Notes: a model not told the origin generated them from the sequence alone. Shown: positions 25,932-34,744, counted from the stretch's first letter. The stretch: DNA of 64,000 nt from Clostridiales bacterium (GCA_017478485.1 JAFVDI010000021.1:62001-126000); one strand, 5' to 3'. Made by a program: numbers and translations.

Positions 25932-27185
25932 TTAAAGCTCGTTGAAGACATTTGCGTCTTTTCTCTGCTGCAGACGGAGGTAGTAGCCTGCGATCATGGA
26001 CGAGAGCATCGTTGTGAGGATCAGTACAGTGAAGAATTCCAGACTGATGATGTTGTATGAATAAGCGACGGTAGCGAGTACGATGCCCGGGCCGCCTCTG
26101 GCGTTCATCGTTATCGCAAAGTTCATCTTGGTGCTCATCTTAAGGCCTGAAGGCAGGAGCAGGAGCCATGTGCCTATGAACTCGAGTCCGAATGCGATAA
26201 CGAAGAACAAAAGGAATCTCGCAAGAGAAAAATCGTGGATGACATTTAGCTGTATTCCTACCAGTGCGAAATAGACCGGAATGAAAAATGAGAAAGCGAT
26301 CTGCTCCAATGAATGCATGCGTTCCTTCGTTGTCTCAGCTGTTCCGAATATGGCTTTGATCAGATAACCGATGATGAACGCTGAATACATAATGTTGATT
26401 CCGGCCATGTAAAGAAGACCGCAGGTAAGGAGCAGAAGGACGAAACTGAGCGAATAGAAAGTTACAGGCTTCCATTCGCTCTTTATCTGTTTGACGTGCT
26501 TTGATATCAGTGCGATGACAACGAAGATGCCGATGGTGACTGCAACGATCACGATCATCTCGATAAGCTTGATCTCGCCTGACTGTGCGATCTTTGTCGC
26601 AACATTTAAGAGTATCCAGAGGCACAGATCCTGGAACGTTGAAACGGTCAGGACAGTGTTTGAAAACTTCGTGTTCATTATCCCCATGTCAAAGAATATC
26701 TTCGATATTACCGGGATGGATGTGATGGCAACTCCAATTGCGAAAACAAGGCAGTAAGCCGTGTTGTTATTTATGCTTCCGATGAAGTGATCCCTGAACA
26801 TTCCGAAGAAGGGAATGCTGCCTGCCATGGGAAGAAAAGTTGCTCCGATGAATACCAGGCTTATAGTTTTTGCGTTGGTCTTATCGACTTTGATATCCGT
26901 GTTGTAGCCTGACAGGAACATCAGGAAGATAAGACCTAACTGGTAGAAGATATTAAGTACTTTTCCCTCTTCAGGATATGCAAAGAATATCTGCTGTGAA
27001 AGAGAGGGGAGGAGCAGGAAAAGGCAGCTTCCGCCCAAGATCATGCCGCCTAAGATCTCTCCTACGACTCTGGGTCCTTTTATCTTCTCAATGAGAGTTC
27101 CGAAAGTGAACGCGAACAGCAGCAGGAGCGCTATCGCGATCAATGTCATGATTATCTCTTTTTCAGAAAGTGTTGTAAGTCTCAT
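25932..27185 (-). CDS. Cation:proton antiporter (CPA2, KefB/NhaS-like)
   Basis: A 417-residue membrane protein with about twelve hydrophobic segments and no RCK/TrkA tail. The pattern PRVVGEILGGMILGG, GLIFLMFLSGYNTDIKVD and FAIGVAITSIPVISKI is typical of sodium/potassium-proton exchangers of the CPA2 family. The start ATG 27185 follows the TGA of the glycerol-1-phosphate dehydrogenase gene by one base, suggesting coupled translation; ATG 27149 is an alternative that begins at the first membrane helix. Confidence 0.9.
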   Translation of the reverse strand: MRLTTLSEKEIIMTLIAIALLLLFAFTFGTLIEKIKGPRVVGEILGGMILGGSCLFLLLPSLSQQIFFAYPEEGKVLNIFYQLGLIFLMFLSGYNTDIKVDKTNAKTISLVFIGATFLPMAGSIPFFGMFRDHFIGSINNNTAYCLVFAIGVAITSIPVISKIFFDMGIMNTKFSNTVLTVSTFQDLCLWILLNVATKIAQSGEIKLIEMIVIVAVTIGIFVVIALISKHVKQIKSEWKPVTFYSLSFVLLLLTCGLLYMAGINIMYSAFIIGYLIKAIFGTAETTKERMHSLEQIAFSFFIPVYFALVGIQLNVIHDFSLARFLLFFVIAFGLEFIGTWLLLLPSGLKMSTKMNFAITMNARGGPGIVLATVAYSYNIISLEFFTVLILTTMLSSMIAGYYLRLQQRKDANVFNEL

Positions 27186-27186
27186 A

Positions 27187-28242
27187 TCAGTGCAGTATTG
27201 CCTTCAGTTTCTCATCAGTAGTAAGGAGCGCTTTGGCCAGTTCTCTATATTTCTCTTCATGAAGATATGTGTGCCTGTGGGGCTTCATTGAAGGAGCGAG
27301 GTCGATAGCCTTTGCGTAATCGGAGACCTTGAGATCGAGCGTTGCGCAGTAATCCCAGAAGCCGGTCTTAGTAAAGACAGTGTCGACTCTCTGCCAGCGG
27401 TGATCTAAGATCTTGCACATGATATATGTTGCAATGCCGACCTGAACGCCGTGAAGCTGAGGGTGCTCCAGGAATGAATCGAGGGCATGTGATATGAGGT
27501 GTTCGCTGCCGCTCGTGGGTGCGGATGATCCTGCGATCTCGTTTGCAACGCCGCTCATTGCAAGGGAGTCTAATAACTCTTTCAGGAAGAGCGGTTCATC
27601 GATCGATTCGAAAGGTGTTCTTACGAATGAGTTTGCTGCTTTCTTTGCGATCATGAAAGCAAAGTCGTTTACCTCTCCGTAGCCTAAGTCTTCCTCGTGC
27701 TGCCAGTCGTATGTTGACTGGATCTTCGCGACCATGTCGCCGACACCGGAGTGCAGGAATCTTACAGGGGCGCTCTTTATGACATCAGTATCAACGAGGA
27801 TGCCGTAAGCCATCTTCGCAGGAAGGGATTTCCTGTGTCCGTCAACGATAAGAGATGCTGTTGAACTTGAGAAGCCGTCAGATGATGAACTCGTCGGGAT
27901 GCTGATGAAGGGGATGCGCAGGATGTAGCCGATATATTTAGCTGCGTCTATGACTTTTCCGCCGCCCATGCCGATGATCGCCTGAGTCTTGTTCGGGAGT
28001 TCGAAAGCAAGATCTGTGATGTCCTTGAAATCGACAGTGTCCATCTCCTGGCTGTGAAGGACCTTGACGCCTGCCTCGTCAAAAGACTTGAAGACGGTAT
28101 CACCGAACATGGAGATAAGCCCGTTTCCGAAAAGGATGACGACCTGCGTAAAATCTTCCGCCTTAAGATATTCGCCGATGTGTGCTGTGACGCCGCGCTC
28201 GATCTTGAGGATAGGGGGAATTGAGATCTCGTCTTTGGACAT
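27187..28242 (-). CDS. egsA: sn-Glycerol-1-phosphate dehydrogenase (EgsA/AraM-like)
   Basis: A 351-residue member of the iron-containing alcohol dehydrogenase superfamily. The nucleotide motif is IIGMGGGKVIDAAKYIG; TSSSSDGFSSSTAS is a family signature. The metal ligands are in GVGDMVAK, GSEHLISHALD and LHGVQVGIA. EgsA makes the glycerol-1-phosphate backbone used in archaeal lipids and, in bacilli, for heptaprenylglyceryl phosphate. A HAD phosphatase gene lies 24 bases upstream, so the product could be dephosphorylated or regulated. GAGGAAATAAAC precedes ATG 28242. Confidence 0.88.
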   Translation of the reverse strand: MSKDEISIPPILKIERGVTAHIGEYLKAEDFTQVVILFGNGLISMFGDTVFKSFDEAGVKVLHSQEMDTVDFKDITDLAFELPNKTQAIIGMGGGKVIDAAKYIGYILRIPFISIPTSSSSDGFSSSTASLIVDGHRKSLPAKMAYGILVDTDVIKSAPVRFLHSGVGDMVAKIQSTYDWQHEEDLGYGEVNDFAFMIAKKAANSFVRTPFESIDEPLFLKELLDSLAMSGVANEIAGSSAPTSGSEHLISHALDSFLEHPQLHGVQVGIATYIMCKILDHRWQRVDTVFTKTGFWDYCATLDLKVSDYAKAIDLAPSMKPHRHTYLHEEKYRELAKALLTTDEKLKAILH

Positions 28243-28266
28243 GTTTATTTCCTCGCTTTCTTATGA

Positions 28267-28926
28267 TCAGATAACTTCGGGAACGACCTTTGTAAGTTCA
28301 TCAAAACTGTTGATGTAAGGAACTTCGGCATTGATCGTGCCGAATCCGTATTTCGCATGGATGAAAGGGAAGCCGGCCTTGACCGTTGAATCGTAATCAC
28401 TCTGGATATCACCTACATAGCATGCCGCGGTAAGACCGTTGCGCTCTGCAATCAGTCTGATGTTCGCATCTTTCTGAAGGAAGTTGTTTCCGTAGCACTC
28501 GATGTCTTCGACAAGGTCTTCGGGCTTTCCGTAGGGTATTTTGTAGAATTCAAGGAATGCTTCAATGTATCCTGCCTGACAGTTGCTTACGATATAGACG
28601 TGATATCCCATTTCCTTGAGCTTGGCCCAAGTCTCGCAGATACCGTCGTAAAGGATGCCGCCGTGCTGACGGAGATATTCGTTCTCGTAGTTTTCGCAGG
28701 AAGAACGAAGTGCATTTCTTGCCTCGCCTTTTTCGGCATAAAAGAAAAGATTGTCTGCGATCTCATCCATGGGTTTGCCCATGTTACTCTGAATGTCTTC
28801 GCGTGTAACTGTCCTGTCTGTATATCCTGCTTCGTGGACCTTTACAGTCCATGCCTTAGCGACATTTTCGGATGAGTCCCAAACTGTACCGTCCATGTCG
28901 AAAATAACGCCTTTTTTCTCCTGCAT
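28267..28926 (-). CDS. HAD-family phosphatase, phosphoglycolate phosphatase-like
   Basis: A 219-residue hydrolase. Motif I is FDMDGTVWDSS, motif II IVSNCQ, motif III the lysine near KPEDLVEDIE, and motif IV YVGDIQSDYDS. The cap domain lies at 20-80. Close relatives remove phosphate from small sugars or glycolate. GAGGTTATT precedes the start. It lies between a small membrane protein gene and egsA in one run. Confidence 0.9.
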   Translation of the reverse strand: MQEKKGVIFDMDGTVWDSSENVAKAWTVKVHEAGYTDRTVTREDIQSNMGKPMDEIADNLFFYAEKGEARNALRSSCENYENEYLRQHGGILYDGICETWAKLKEMGYHVYIVSNCQAGYIEAFLEFYKIPYGKPEDLVEDIECYGNNFLQKDANIRLIAERNGLTAACYVGDIQSDYDSTVKAGFPFIHAKYGFGTINAEVPYINSFDELTKVVPEVI

Positions 28927-28942
28927 AATAACCTCTTTCTGA

Positions 28943-29257
28943 TCAAAATTCTTTTTCGCTGTTCTTCTCGGAATTCTTAAGAAGGATCTCCGGGATGCCG
29001 CTGTGCTTGACTATGTAGGGATCCTCGCCGTATTCGGAGAAGAGAAAGTTCTTTTCGATCGCTGGAACATCATCGACCATTCGTGTGTATCCGATGCCTC
29101 TGGGCGAATACTCACTGAGTTTGCATGATGTATCTCCGAAGTCGTTGAACTTCCTCAGTATAAGATATGTGATCATGATCGCATAAGATATGCCGGTGAA
29201 TATTATCATTGAGCCGTATACCAATACAACTACCAGTATGCTTTCTTCTCTGGTCAT
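28943..29257 (-). CDS. Small single-pass membrane protein
   Basis: A 104-residue protein with one hydrophobic segment (about residues 8-30, VVLVYGSMIIFTGISYAIMI) and a charged tail ending KNSEKNSEKEF. I do not recognise a family. I chose ATG 29257, eleven bases after AGGAG; a GTG at 29269 overlaps the stop of the upstream gene and is possible. Its coupling with the zinc-ribbon protein suggests a shared membrane role. Confidence 0.68.
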   Translation of the reverse strand: MTREESILVVVLVYGSMIIFTGISYAIMITYLILRKFNDFGDTSCKLSEYSPRGIGYTRMVDDVPAIEKNFLFSEYGEDPYIVKHSGIPEILLKNSEKNSEKEF

Positions 29258-29265
29258 AGGCTTTA

Positions 29266-30429
29266 TCACTCCTGTCTTTTCTTTACATATCTGAAGATGC
29301 CTTCAGACTGAGTCAGTCTCAGATTCTTAAAGATCCTCTTAAGCCCCATTAATCCCTTGGTGAAGAAGAGCATGGATGTGACGAGTAATGCCGCAACAGC
29401 ATTCACGTAAGTGTTGCCGAAGTGTCTTGCGGCCCCGTTATTAAAGCCTAAGAAAAAGAAGCCGATGAATGCTACTATGACCGCAAAGAGGGCTGCGGCA
29501 ATAGCATAAACTCGACCTTTTGTCCAGGGCAGCGTTCCGACGACTTTCCCGGTCTGCCCGTTTACGAGGATGGTGTACGGTTTGTCTTTGTGCTTAAAGG
29601 TAAAGAACCATACGGGCATCATCATATAGACCGGATCATCATGTATGTCGACCCAGTATAAGGAATCTCTGATCTTAACGTTCCTGGTGCCTCTGGGGAT
29701 CGTCTTTACCACTTCCTCTGTAAAGAGCTTATGGCATCTTTCGGCAGCGGATCTTCTCAGATCGTAATATCCGAGATCGGAAGTGTTCGAATAGAAGCCG
29801 TTCAGATAATCCTCATCAAACTCCGTCGCTTCTTCGAGATGAAAAGGTTCAAGTTTGAGGCTGGTATCGTCATTGAGGATCCTTGATCCGTCGATCGGGA
29901 GATTGTGAAATCTCGTCTCGCCGGCTCTGGAATAGTACTTGGTAACAGTACTCTTTCCGCGCTTGACTTCGCCGCTGATGTAATCTGCTTCCGAAAAGTC
30001 GGCAGTGATCACCCAGTACGGCACATAGATGCCGCGGACATTATCCGGAACGCACTTGGCCTTGACCTCTTTAGGAATAAACGGGTTTTTGAGAAACCTT
30101 TTCTTGATGGTTTCGACCGCCTGCTGCTTTGTGATCTTGAACGGGATGAGTCCGTCGGGTCTGTATTCTTTTGATACCCTGCTGAAGACTATTGCCGGGT
30201 TGCCGCAATAAACACAGAATGTCGAGGATTCAGTGTCGCTCGTAATTACCTCAGCGCCGCAATGACCGCAGGTATAGACCCTGGTGTCGTAGAATTTCGT
30301 GCCGGCTTCAGCGTATATGTCCCTGACGTCTTCCGGCCTGAATGAACTGCCGCAGGTCTGACACTCCAGCTTCTGAGAAGCCGGATTGAATATCAGCTTG
30401 CCTGCACAGTTACTGCATAATACAGCCAT
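29266..30429 (-). CDS. TFIIB-type zinc-ribbon membrane protein
   Basis: A 387-residue protein. The first 65 residues carry two zinc ribbons (CSNCAGK...CQTCGSSF; CGHCGAEV...CVYCGNP). The middle (70-300) is a soluble domain with conserved aromatic residues (GIYVPYWVITADF; YWVDIHDDPVYMMMPVWFF). Two hydrophobic segments at about 305-350 follow. Such proteins are widespread in Clostridia and have no defined function; vesicle or envelope maintenance has been suggested by context only. AAAGGATGATAAACT precedes ATG 30429. It begins the long minus-strand run and is divergent from the queuosine-precursor transporter. Confidence 0.78.
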   Translation of the reverse strand: MAVLCSNCAGKLIFNPASQKLECQTCGSSFRPEDVRDIYAEAGTKFYDTRVYTCGHCGAEVITSDTESSTFCVYCGNPAIVFSRVSKEYRPDGLIPFKITKQQAVETIKKRFLKNPFIPKEVKAKCVPDNVRGIYVPYWVITADFSEADYISGEVKRGKSTVTKYYSRAGETRFHNLPIDGSRILNDDTSLKLEPFHLEEATEFDEDYLNGFYSNTSDLGYYDLRRSAAERCHKLFTEEVVKTIPRGTRNVKIRDSLYWVDIHDDPVYMMMPVWFFTFKHKDKPYTILVNGQTGKVVGTLPWTKGRVYAIAAALFAVIVAFIGFFFLGFNNGAARHFGNTYVNAVAALLVTSMLFFTKGLMGLKRIFKNLRLTQSEGIFRYVKKRQE

Positions 30430-30515
30430 AGTTTATCATCCTTTCTTATTCCGTAATAAATAATATAGCATAAAATAAATAATTCATGATAATTATCGTA
30501 TTTCACTTTGTTTCC

Positions 30516-30544
30516 TTGACCTGATGGCCATCTGATGATAGATT
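30516..30544 (+). promoter_or_regulatory. Promoter for the queuosine-precursor operon
   Basis: TTGACC at 30516-30521 and TAGATT at 30539-30544 are 17 bases apart. Transcription should begin near 30551. Confidence 0.65.
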
Positions 30545-30550
30545 ATGCGT

Positions 30551-30709
30551 GCCTGTAAACACCCCTACCGGCCGACAGTTCGTTTGTGCCATCCTGTCGC
30601 TAAATAAAACCAGGACTTCATTTGATCATTAACTGTGCATGCACCTGCATGCTCGTTTGGTTTTATGCGGCTCCTGAAAGGGGGCCATTTTTTATTTGGA
30701 GTTTGGATT
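30551..30709 (+). promoter_or_regulatory. Structured leader of the queuosine-precursor operon, possible riboswitch
   Basis: The predicted 159-base leader has three nested structures. CGACAG 30573-30578 pairs with CTGTCG 30594-30599. ATAAAACCA 30604-30612 pairs exactly with TGGTTTTAT 30658-30666, enclosing a GCATG/CATGC hairpin. An intrinsic terminator follows at 30669-30697, directly before the ribosome site GGAG. This is the layout of a transcription-attenuating riboswitch. Queuosine transport and queF genes are usually under preQ1 riboswitches, but I could not match any of the known preQ1 consensus sequences. Confidence 0.55.
30669..30697 (+). terminator. Intrinsic terminator in the queuosine-precursor leader
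   Basis: GGCTCC pairs with GGGGCC (one G-U) around a TGAAAG loop; ATTTTTTATTT follows. It lies just before the transporter's ribosome site, so it probably attenuates. Confidence 0.75.
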
Positions 30710-31390
30710 ATGAATGAATCAAAAAACGTATCAAGACTTTTCATGTGCATCGGCATTGTCTTTGTGACATGCCTTCTGCTCTCAAACCTTGTGGCAGGGA
30801 AGATGTGGGCTGTAACCCCCGATATCACGCTTCCTGCTGCGGTCATCCTTTTCCCGCTGACATACATCATCGGTGATGTATTCACTGAGGTTTACGGCTT
30901 CAGAAAAGCACGCACAATCATCTGGCTCGGCTTTGCCTGCAGCTTTTTTGCGGTTCTGGTCTATCTTTTGACGATCGCGCTTCCTCATCCGGGATACTGG
31001 GAAAATCAGGAGGCATTTGCAACCATATTGGGAACGACTCCTCGTGTTGCTACTGCATCATTTGCGGGATATCTTTTCGGCGAGTTCTCGAACTCATTTG
31101 TCCTCTCAAAGCTTAAGGTCGCGACCAAAGGAAAGAACCTCTGGCTTCGTACGATCCTTTCAACGGTCGTTGGCGAGGGCCTCGATTCCGTCATCTTCAT
31201 CACGATCTCATTCTGGGGAACGATGGAAAACGAGGTCGTTCTCAAGATGATCATCTTCCAGTATCTGTTCAAAGTAGGTTACGAGGTTCTCTTCACGCCC
31301 GTAACTTATGCTGTGGTCAGGGCAGTCAAGAGGGCTGAAGGCATCGATGTCTACGACGAAGGACTCAAGTATAACTTCATCAGGGGGTAA
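30710..31390 (+). CDS. yhhQ: Queuosine precursor transporter (YhhQ/QueT-type, VUT family)
   Basis: A 226-residue membrane protein with six hydrophobic segments. The family pattern is visible: [14 protein letters not shown] near the start, then [20 protein letters not shown], and later [17 protein letters not shown]. It imports preQ0 or preQ1 for queuosine synthesis. GGAG precedes ATG 30710 by eight bases; an upstream in-frame start would cross the terminator. It is four bases from queF and under the leader and promoter at 30516-30709. Confidence 0.93.
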   Translation: MNESKNVSRLFMCIGIVFVTCLLLSNLVAGKMWAVTPDITLPAAVILFPLTYIIGDVFTEVYGFRKARTIIWLGFACSFFAVLVYLLTIALPHPGYWENQEAFATILGTTPRVATASFAGYLFGEFSNSFVLSKLKVATKGKNLWLRTILSTVVGEGLDSVIFITISFWGTMENEVVLKMIIFQYLFKVGYEVLFTPVTYAVVRAVKRAEGIDVYDEGLKYNFIRG

Positions 31391-31394
31391 TCGG

Positions 31395-31877
31395 ATGCGC
31401 GAGAAAGAAGGCCTCACAAAACTCGGCAGCAACGGCACGAAGTACAGTCAGGATTACGATCCGTCAGTGCTCGAGACTTTCGTCAACAAGCACCCCGGCA
31501 ACGATTATTTCGTAAAGTTCAACTGTCCTGAATTCACAAGTCTTTGTCCGATCACGGGGCAGCCTGATTTTGCAACGGTCACGATCTCATATGTTCCCGG
31601 TGAACGCATGGTGGAGAGCAAATCATTAAAACTCTATCTGTTCTCTTTCCGCAATCACGGAGACTTCCATGAAGACTGCGTGAACATAATCATGAAGGAT
31701 CTGATAAAGCTCATGGATCCCAAGTACATTGAGGTCTGGGGAAAGTTTACTCCGCGCGGCGGCATCTCGATCGATCCCTACTGCAACTACGGAAAGCCCG
31801 GAACAAAGTGGGAAAAGGTAGCTGAAGACAGGCTCTTTAACCACGACATGTATCCCGAAAAGGTCGACAACAGATAA
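31395..31877 (+). CDS. queF: NADPH-dependent 7-cyano-7-deazaguanine reductase QueF
   Basis: A 160-residue unimodular QueF, matching the short Bacillus type. The catalytic cysteine lies in [13 protein letters not shown], and the substrate motif [20 protein letters not shown] carries the key Glu and His. It reduces the nitrile of preQ0 to the amine of preQ1, a step of tRNA queuosine synthesis. The start is ATG 31395 with GGGGG upstream; it follows the transporter stop by four bases. The transporter may feed it preQ0. Confidence 0.97.
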   Translation: MREKEGLTKLGSNGTKYSQDYDPSVLETFVNKHPGNDYFVKFNCPEFTSLCPITGQPDFATVTISYVPGERMVESKSLKLYLFSFRNHGDFHEDCVNIIMKDLIKLMDPKYIEVWGKFTPRGGISIDPYCNYGKPGTKWEKVAEDRLFNHDMYPEKVDNR

Positions 31878-31882
31878 TCCTT

Positions 31883-31911
31883 TTGCAGTCTTCGTGGCAG
31901 GTTAGTATAAT
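31883..31911 (+). promoter_or_regulatory. Promoter for sensor cyclase, leaderless geometry
   Basis: TTGCAG at 31883-31888 and TATAAT at 31906-31911 are 17 bases apart. The ATG of the next gene begins six bases after the -10, at the expected transcription start. Confidence 0.72.
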
Positions 31912-31917
31912 ATCTGC

Positions 31918-33753
31918 ATGAAACTCTGTGTTTTTATCGGTGACATGTACAGGGATTTCGCTTTGGGGATCCTGAAGCGTCTGGATTACTATGCGCGCGA
32001 GAAAGACTATACGATCGATGTTTTCGGCATTTGTTCGCTGCCTACGAAGAACCCTCTTCATGTCATCGGTTTCAAGAGCATACTGTCGCTGCCTGACGTA
32101 CACGATTACGATGGCGTGATCCTGTGTTCGGATACCCTGATCCACGAGGGCGTTTCAAAAGATCTTATTGAAGACCTTCTGGCTGATAACGAAGCCCCGC
32201 CGGTAATCTGTATTAGAGCCGAGATCTCGGGTTTCTATAACATTATCCCGGATAACAGGCTTCTTATGTATACGATAGCCAAGCACGTGATCTCAAAGTG
32301 CAAGACGAAAGACATCGGCTTTGTCACCGGAAGAGACGACATTGACGATTCCTTCGCGAGAAGACAGGGCTTTGAGGACGCCATGGCCGAGGCCGGGTAC
32401 AAGGTTTCCGAGAAGAGGATCTACCACGGCAACTACTGGTTCGATCAGGGACCGCAGATGGCTGATTTCTTCATCAAGAAAAACGGCAAATTACCCGAAG
32501 CAATCATCTGCTCAAACGACTATGAAGCACTGGCTCTGTGCAACGAACTGCGTAGGCGCGGTTATGTCATCCCGCAGGATGTCATGATCAGCGGCGTGGA
32601 TAACGTAAGTGAAGTTCAGGATTATATTCCTTCAATTACCACGGTCGGTATCTCCAATGAGGCATTTGTGGATACGGCGATAGAAGTCCTCGAAGATGTT
32701 TTAGCGGGAAAACCGAGAGAACTTGAGACATATGTTCCCGAGACACTTATCCTGCGTGAGAGTACCGGCGATCTTTTTGTCGAAAGAGATGTCTTCGCGG
32801 CTCTTTGCGATCTGAAGGCCGAAGTATCGGTGACAAACGAGAGCGGCAGGGAATATGTAGTCATCAGCGACCTTTTCGAGGGCGCTCTCACCAAAGAAGA
32901 CGGCAAAAAGGTTGCTCTCGACCTGTTTAGGAATATTGAAAGCGTCAAGTCCTGCTATATCTGCAGATACAGGGAAGACAGCAGGGATGTCGTAGGATAT
33001 TTTGAAAACAAGGGCGAAAGCGTTTTAGACTACATCCAGTATCCTGACAACCGGATATTCCCTGAAGAATTGGAAAAGAACAGAAAGGGAATGCGCATTC
33101 ATTTCCCTCTGGCATATAAGAACGAAGTATACGGTTATCTTGCGATGGTAGTCGATACGGATGTGCCTTCATTCCTTGATTTCAAAGTTGAGTATCTCCT
33201 GATGAAGGTCGGCGAGAACATGAACAAGTTCGAGCTCTATGAGAAACTCTTCGGTATTTCAGACGTCATGAGCCTTTATATCAAGGATCCTCTTACGGGA
33301 ATACTCAACAGACGAGGTTTTGAAAAGAGACTTTCCGAGAAGTTCGACAAGGAAGGCAGGATGAAAAAGCCGCTTGCCATCGTGTCGATCGACATGGATA
33401 ACCTTAAGGCTGTCAACGATACCTATGGCCATAACAGCGGTGACGATGCGATCGTGGAACTTGCAAAGTGCGTCGATAATGCGCTCAAACCCGATGAGTT
33501 TGTTGCCAGGATGGGCGGAGACGAGTTCGAGGCGGTCCTTGTCCTGAGTGAGCCCGGAAGGGTCGGCAAGTTCATAAGAGGAGTCAGGAACAATATGCGC
33601 ACCGTCAATCAGAGCGGGAATTACCAGTTTGAGCTCGGTGCTTCGATAGGCACATGCAACATGACAGACTGGCACGGGGTCGGTGAATGCATGAAGAAAG
33701 CTGACAAAGCAATGTATCTCGAGAAAAATGCGAAGAAAAAGGGCCGCAGCTGA
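31918..33753 (+). CDS. Cytosolic diguanylate cyclase with LacI-type ligand-binding domain
   Basis: A 611-residue soluble paralogue of the protein at 10372. Residues 1-280 are the sugar-binding-type sensor (EAIICSNDYEALALCNELR, VIPQDVMISGVDNVSEVQDY). About 285-440 is a linker sensor region. The C-terminal GGDEF domain is intact (ARMGGDEFEAVL) and lacks the RxxD inhibitory site (KPDE). It should make c-di-GMP upon sensing an intracellular ligand. No signal or membrane helix is present. A good promoter places transcription start at the ATG and no Shine-Dalgarno exists between them, so the mRNA is probably leaderless. Confidence 0.87.
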   Translation: MKLCVFIGDMYRDFALGILKRLDYYAREKDYTIDVFGICSLPTKNPLHVIGFKSILSLPDVHDYDGVILCSDTLIHEGVSKDLIEDLLADNEAPPVICIRAEISGFYNIIPDNRLLMYTIAKHVISKCKTKDIGFVTGRDDIDDSFARRQGFEDAMAEAGYKVSEKRIYHGNYWFDQGPQMADFFIKKNGKLPEAIICSNDYEALALCNELRRRGYVIPQDVMISGVDNVSEVQDYIPSITTVGISNEAFVDTAIEVLEDVLAGKPRELETYVPETLILRESTGDLFVERDVFAALCDLKAEVSVTNESGREYVVISDLFEGALTKEDGKKVALDLFRNIESVKSCYICRYREDSRDVVGYFENKGESVLDYIQYPDNRIFPEELEKNRKGMRIHFPLAYKNEVYGYLAMVVDTDVPSFLDFKVEYLLMKVGENMNKFELYEKLFGISDVMSLYIKDPLTGILNRRGFEKRLSEKFDKEGRMKKPLAIVSIDMDNLKAVNDTYGHNSGDDAIVELAKCVDNALKPDEFVARMGGDEFEAVLVLSEPGRVGKFIRGVRNNMRTVNQSGNYQFELGASIGTCNMTDWHGVGECMKKADKAMYLEKNAKKKGRS

Positions 33754-33772
33754 TCTGCAGCCCTTCTTTTTC
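33741..33772 (+). terminator. Intrinsic terminator after sensor cyclase
   Basis: GGGCCGCAG and CTGCAGCCC form a stem with one mismatch, followed by TTCTTTTTC. The stem includes the gene's stop codon. Confidence 0.85.
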
Positions 33773-33805
33773 TGGTCGGACAAAATATCACATCGGGAGG
33801 TGGAT

Positions 33806-34744
33806 TCAGCCTACTCCGCCGCCTTCTTCGATGCTGGAGTTTGCGATGTGATTCTTTGCATCATAAACGATCTTTACGTTCTTGAAAGATGCGCTGTCCG
33901 AAGGGAGGAGCTTCACCTCGGGTTCGGGTCCTTTCCAGTTGCCGACGTAAACGGTATTGCCGTCTTCGTCCGTGCTCTTCTTCCAGAATTTATCGAAAGA
34001 AACAACTTTCTGTCCGTGATCCTTCATCCTCTGAACCGCATCATCATAATTGCGATTCATGAATATCTTAAGCTGGTCTTCGGTAGCCTTGAAGCAGATG
34101 ATCGTACCGTCATTGCCGGAAGCGTTGCTGCCGACCCAGTAATTTATGTAGAAACCGTCTGAGAACCAGTCTGTTTTGGTTGTGTTTAATAAATAGAATA
34201 ATTCATCGTTCTTAGAGGCCTTCTTAAGATCCAGGATATTCATTTTCTTATCTGCATAGTAGTTAGCGAGTCTGTTGAGTTCGGCATCTTTGTAATAATC
34301 AGCTTTTACCGTGACATCCTTGTAGAACTTATCTGTCTTTTTGTCTTTTGCTGATTCATTTGCTGAAATCTCGGCTCTCTGGTCGGAAGGAAGGTCTTTA
34401 AGCCATTCCTGGCGCATGTCTCTGTTTTCCTTTTCTTTGATCTGGGCGTCGGTAGCTCCCTTTGGAACCTCAATGTTGAATATGGCTCTGATGCTTGCAT
34501 TGATGACATTGCGCGAGGTGGGAACTGCCATCAGGACGCCCATCGTTGCAGCAATGGCTGCTGCCGCTATTCCTGCCTTTGCCCCCTTGCTGAGGCGTGT
34601 TGTCTTTGCACGCTTGCCTACTTGTTCTGCTTTGACTTCAGTTGCGGCTGAAGCCATTTCATTTTCCAAAAATTTTCTCATTTCTATTTTCCTGTCCTTG
34701 TTCATCTGTATCTTTTCGATAGCTTTTACGTATTCATCCTGCAT
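33806..34744 (-). CDS. Anti-sigma-factor-like membrane protein
   Basis: A 312-residue protein. The cytoplasmic N-terminus (about 1-50) is charged and helical. A membrane segment at about 55-75 (AGIAAAAIAATMGVLMAV) follows. The exported part is a 230-residue domain with ADYYKDAELNRLANYYADKK and late strands. Such one-pass proteins paired with ECF sigma factors bind and release the sigma. The gene overlaps the sigma-factor gene by eleven bases, so the pairing is firm, although I do not recognise a named anti-sigma family. Confidence 0.78.
   Translation of the reverse strand: MQDEYVKAIEKIQMNKDRKIEMRKFLENEMASAATEVKAEQVGKRAKTTRLSKGAKAGIAAAAIAATMGVLMAVPTSRNVINASIRAIFNIEVPKGATDAQIKEKENRDMRQEWLKDLPSDQRAEISANESAKDKKTDKFYKDVTVKADYYKDAELNRLANYYADKKMNILDLKKASKNDELFYLLNTTKTDWFSDGFYINYWVGSNASGNDGTIICFKATEDQLKIFMNRNYDDAVQRMKDHGQKVVSFDKFWKKSTDEDGNTVYVGNWKGPEPEVKLLPSDSASFKNVKIVYDAKNHIANSSIEEGGGVG

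Noticed and set aside
30551..30709. Known preQ1-I or preQ1-II riboswitch
   Set aside because: The gene context fits, but the short preQ1-I core with its A-rich tail and the preQ1-II pseudoknot pattern are not seen. I keep it as an unassigned leader.
30635..30709. Longer start for the queuosine-precursor transporter
   Set aside because: The extension would be translated across the leader terminator and has no ribosome site; ATG 30710 has GGAG.
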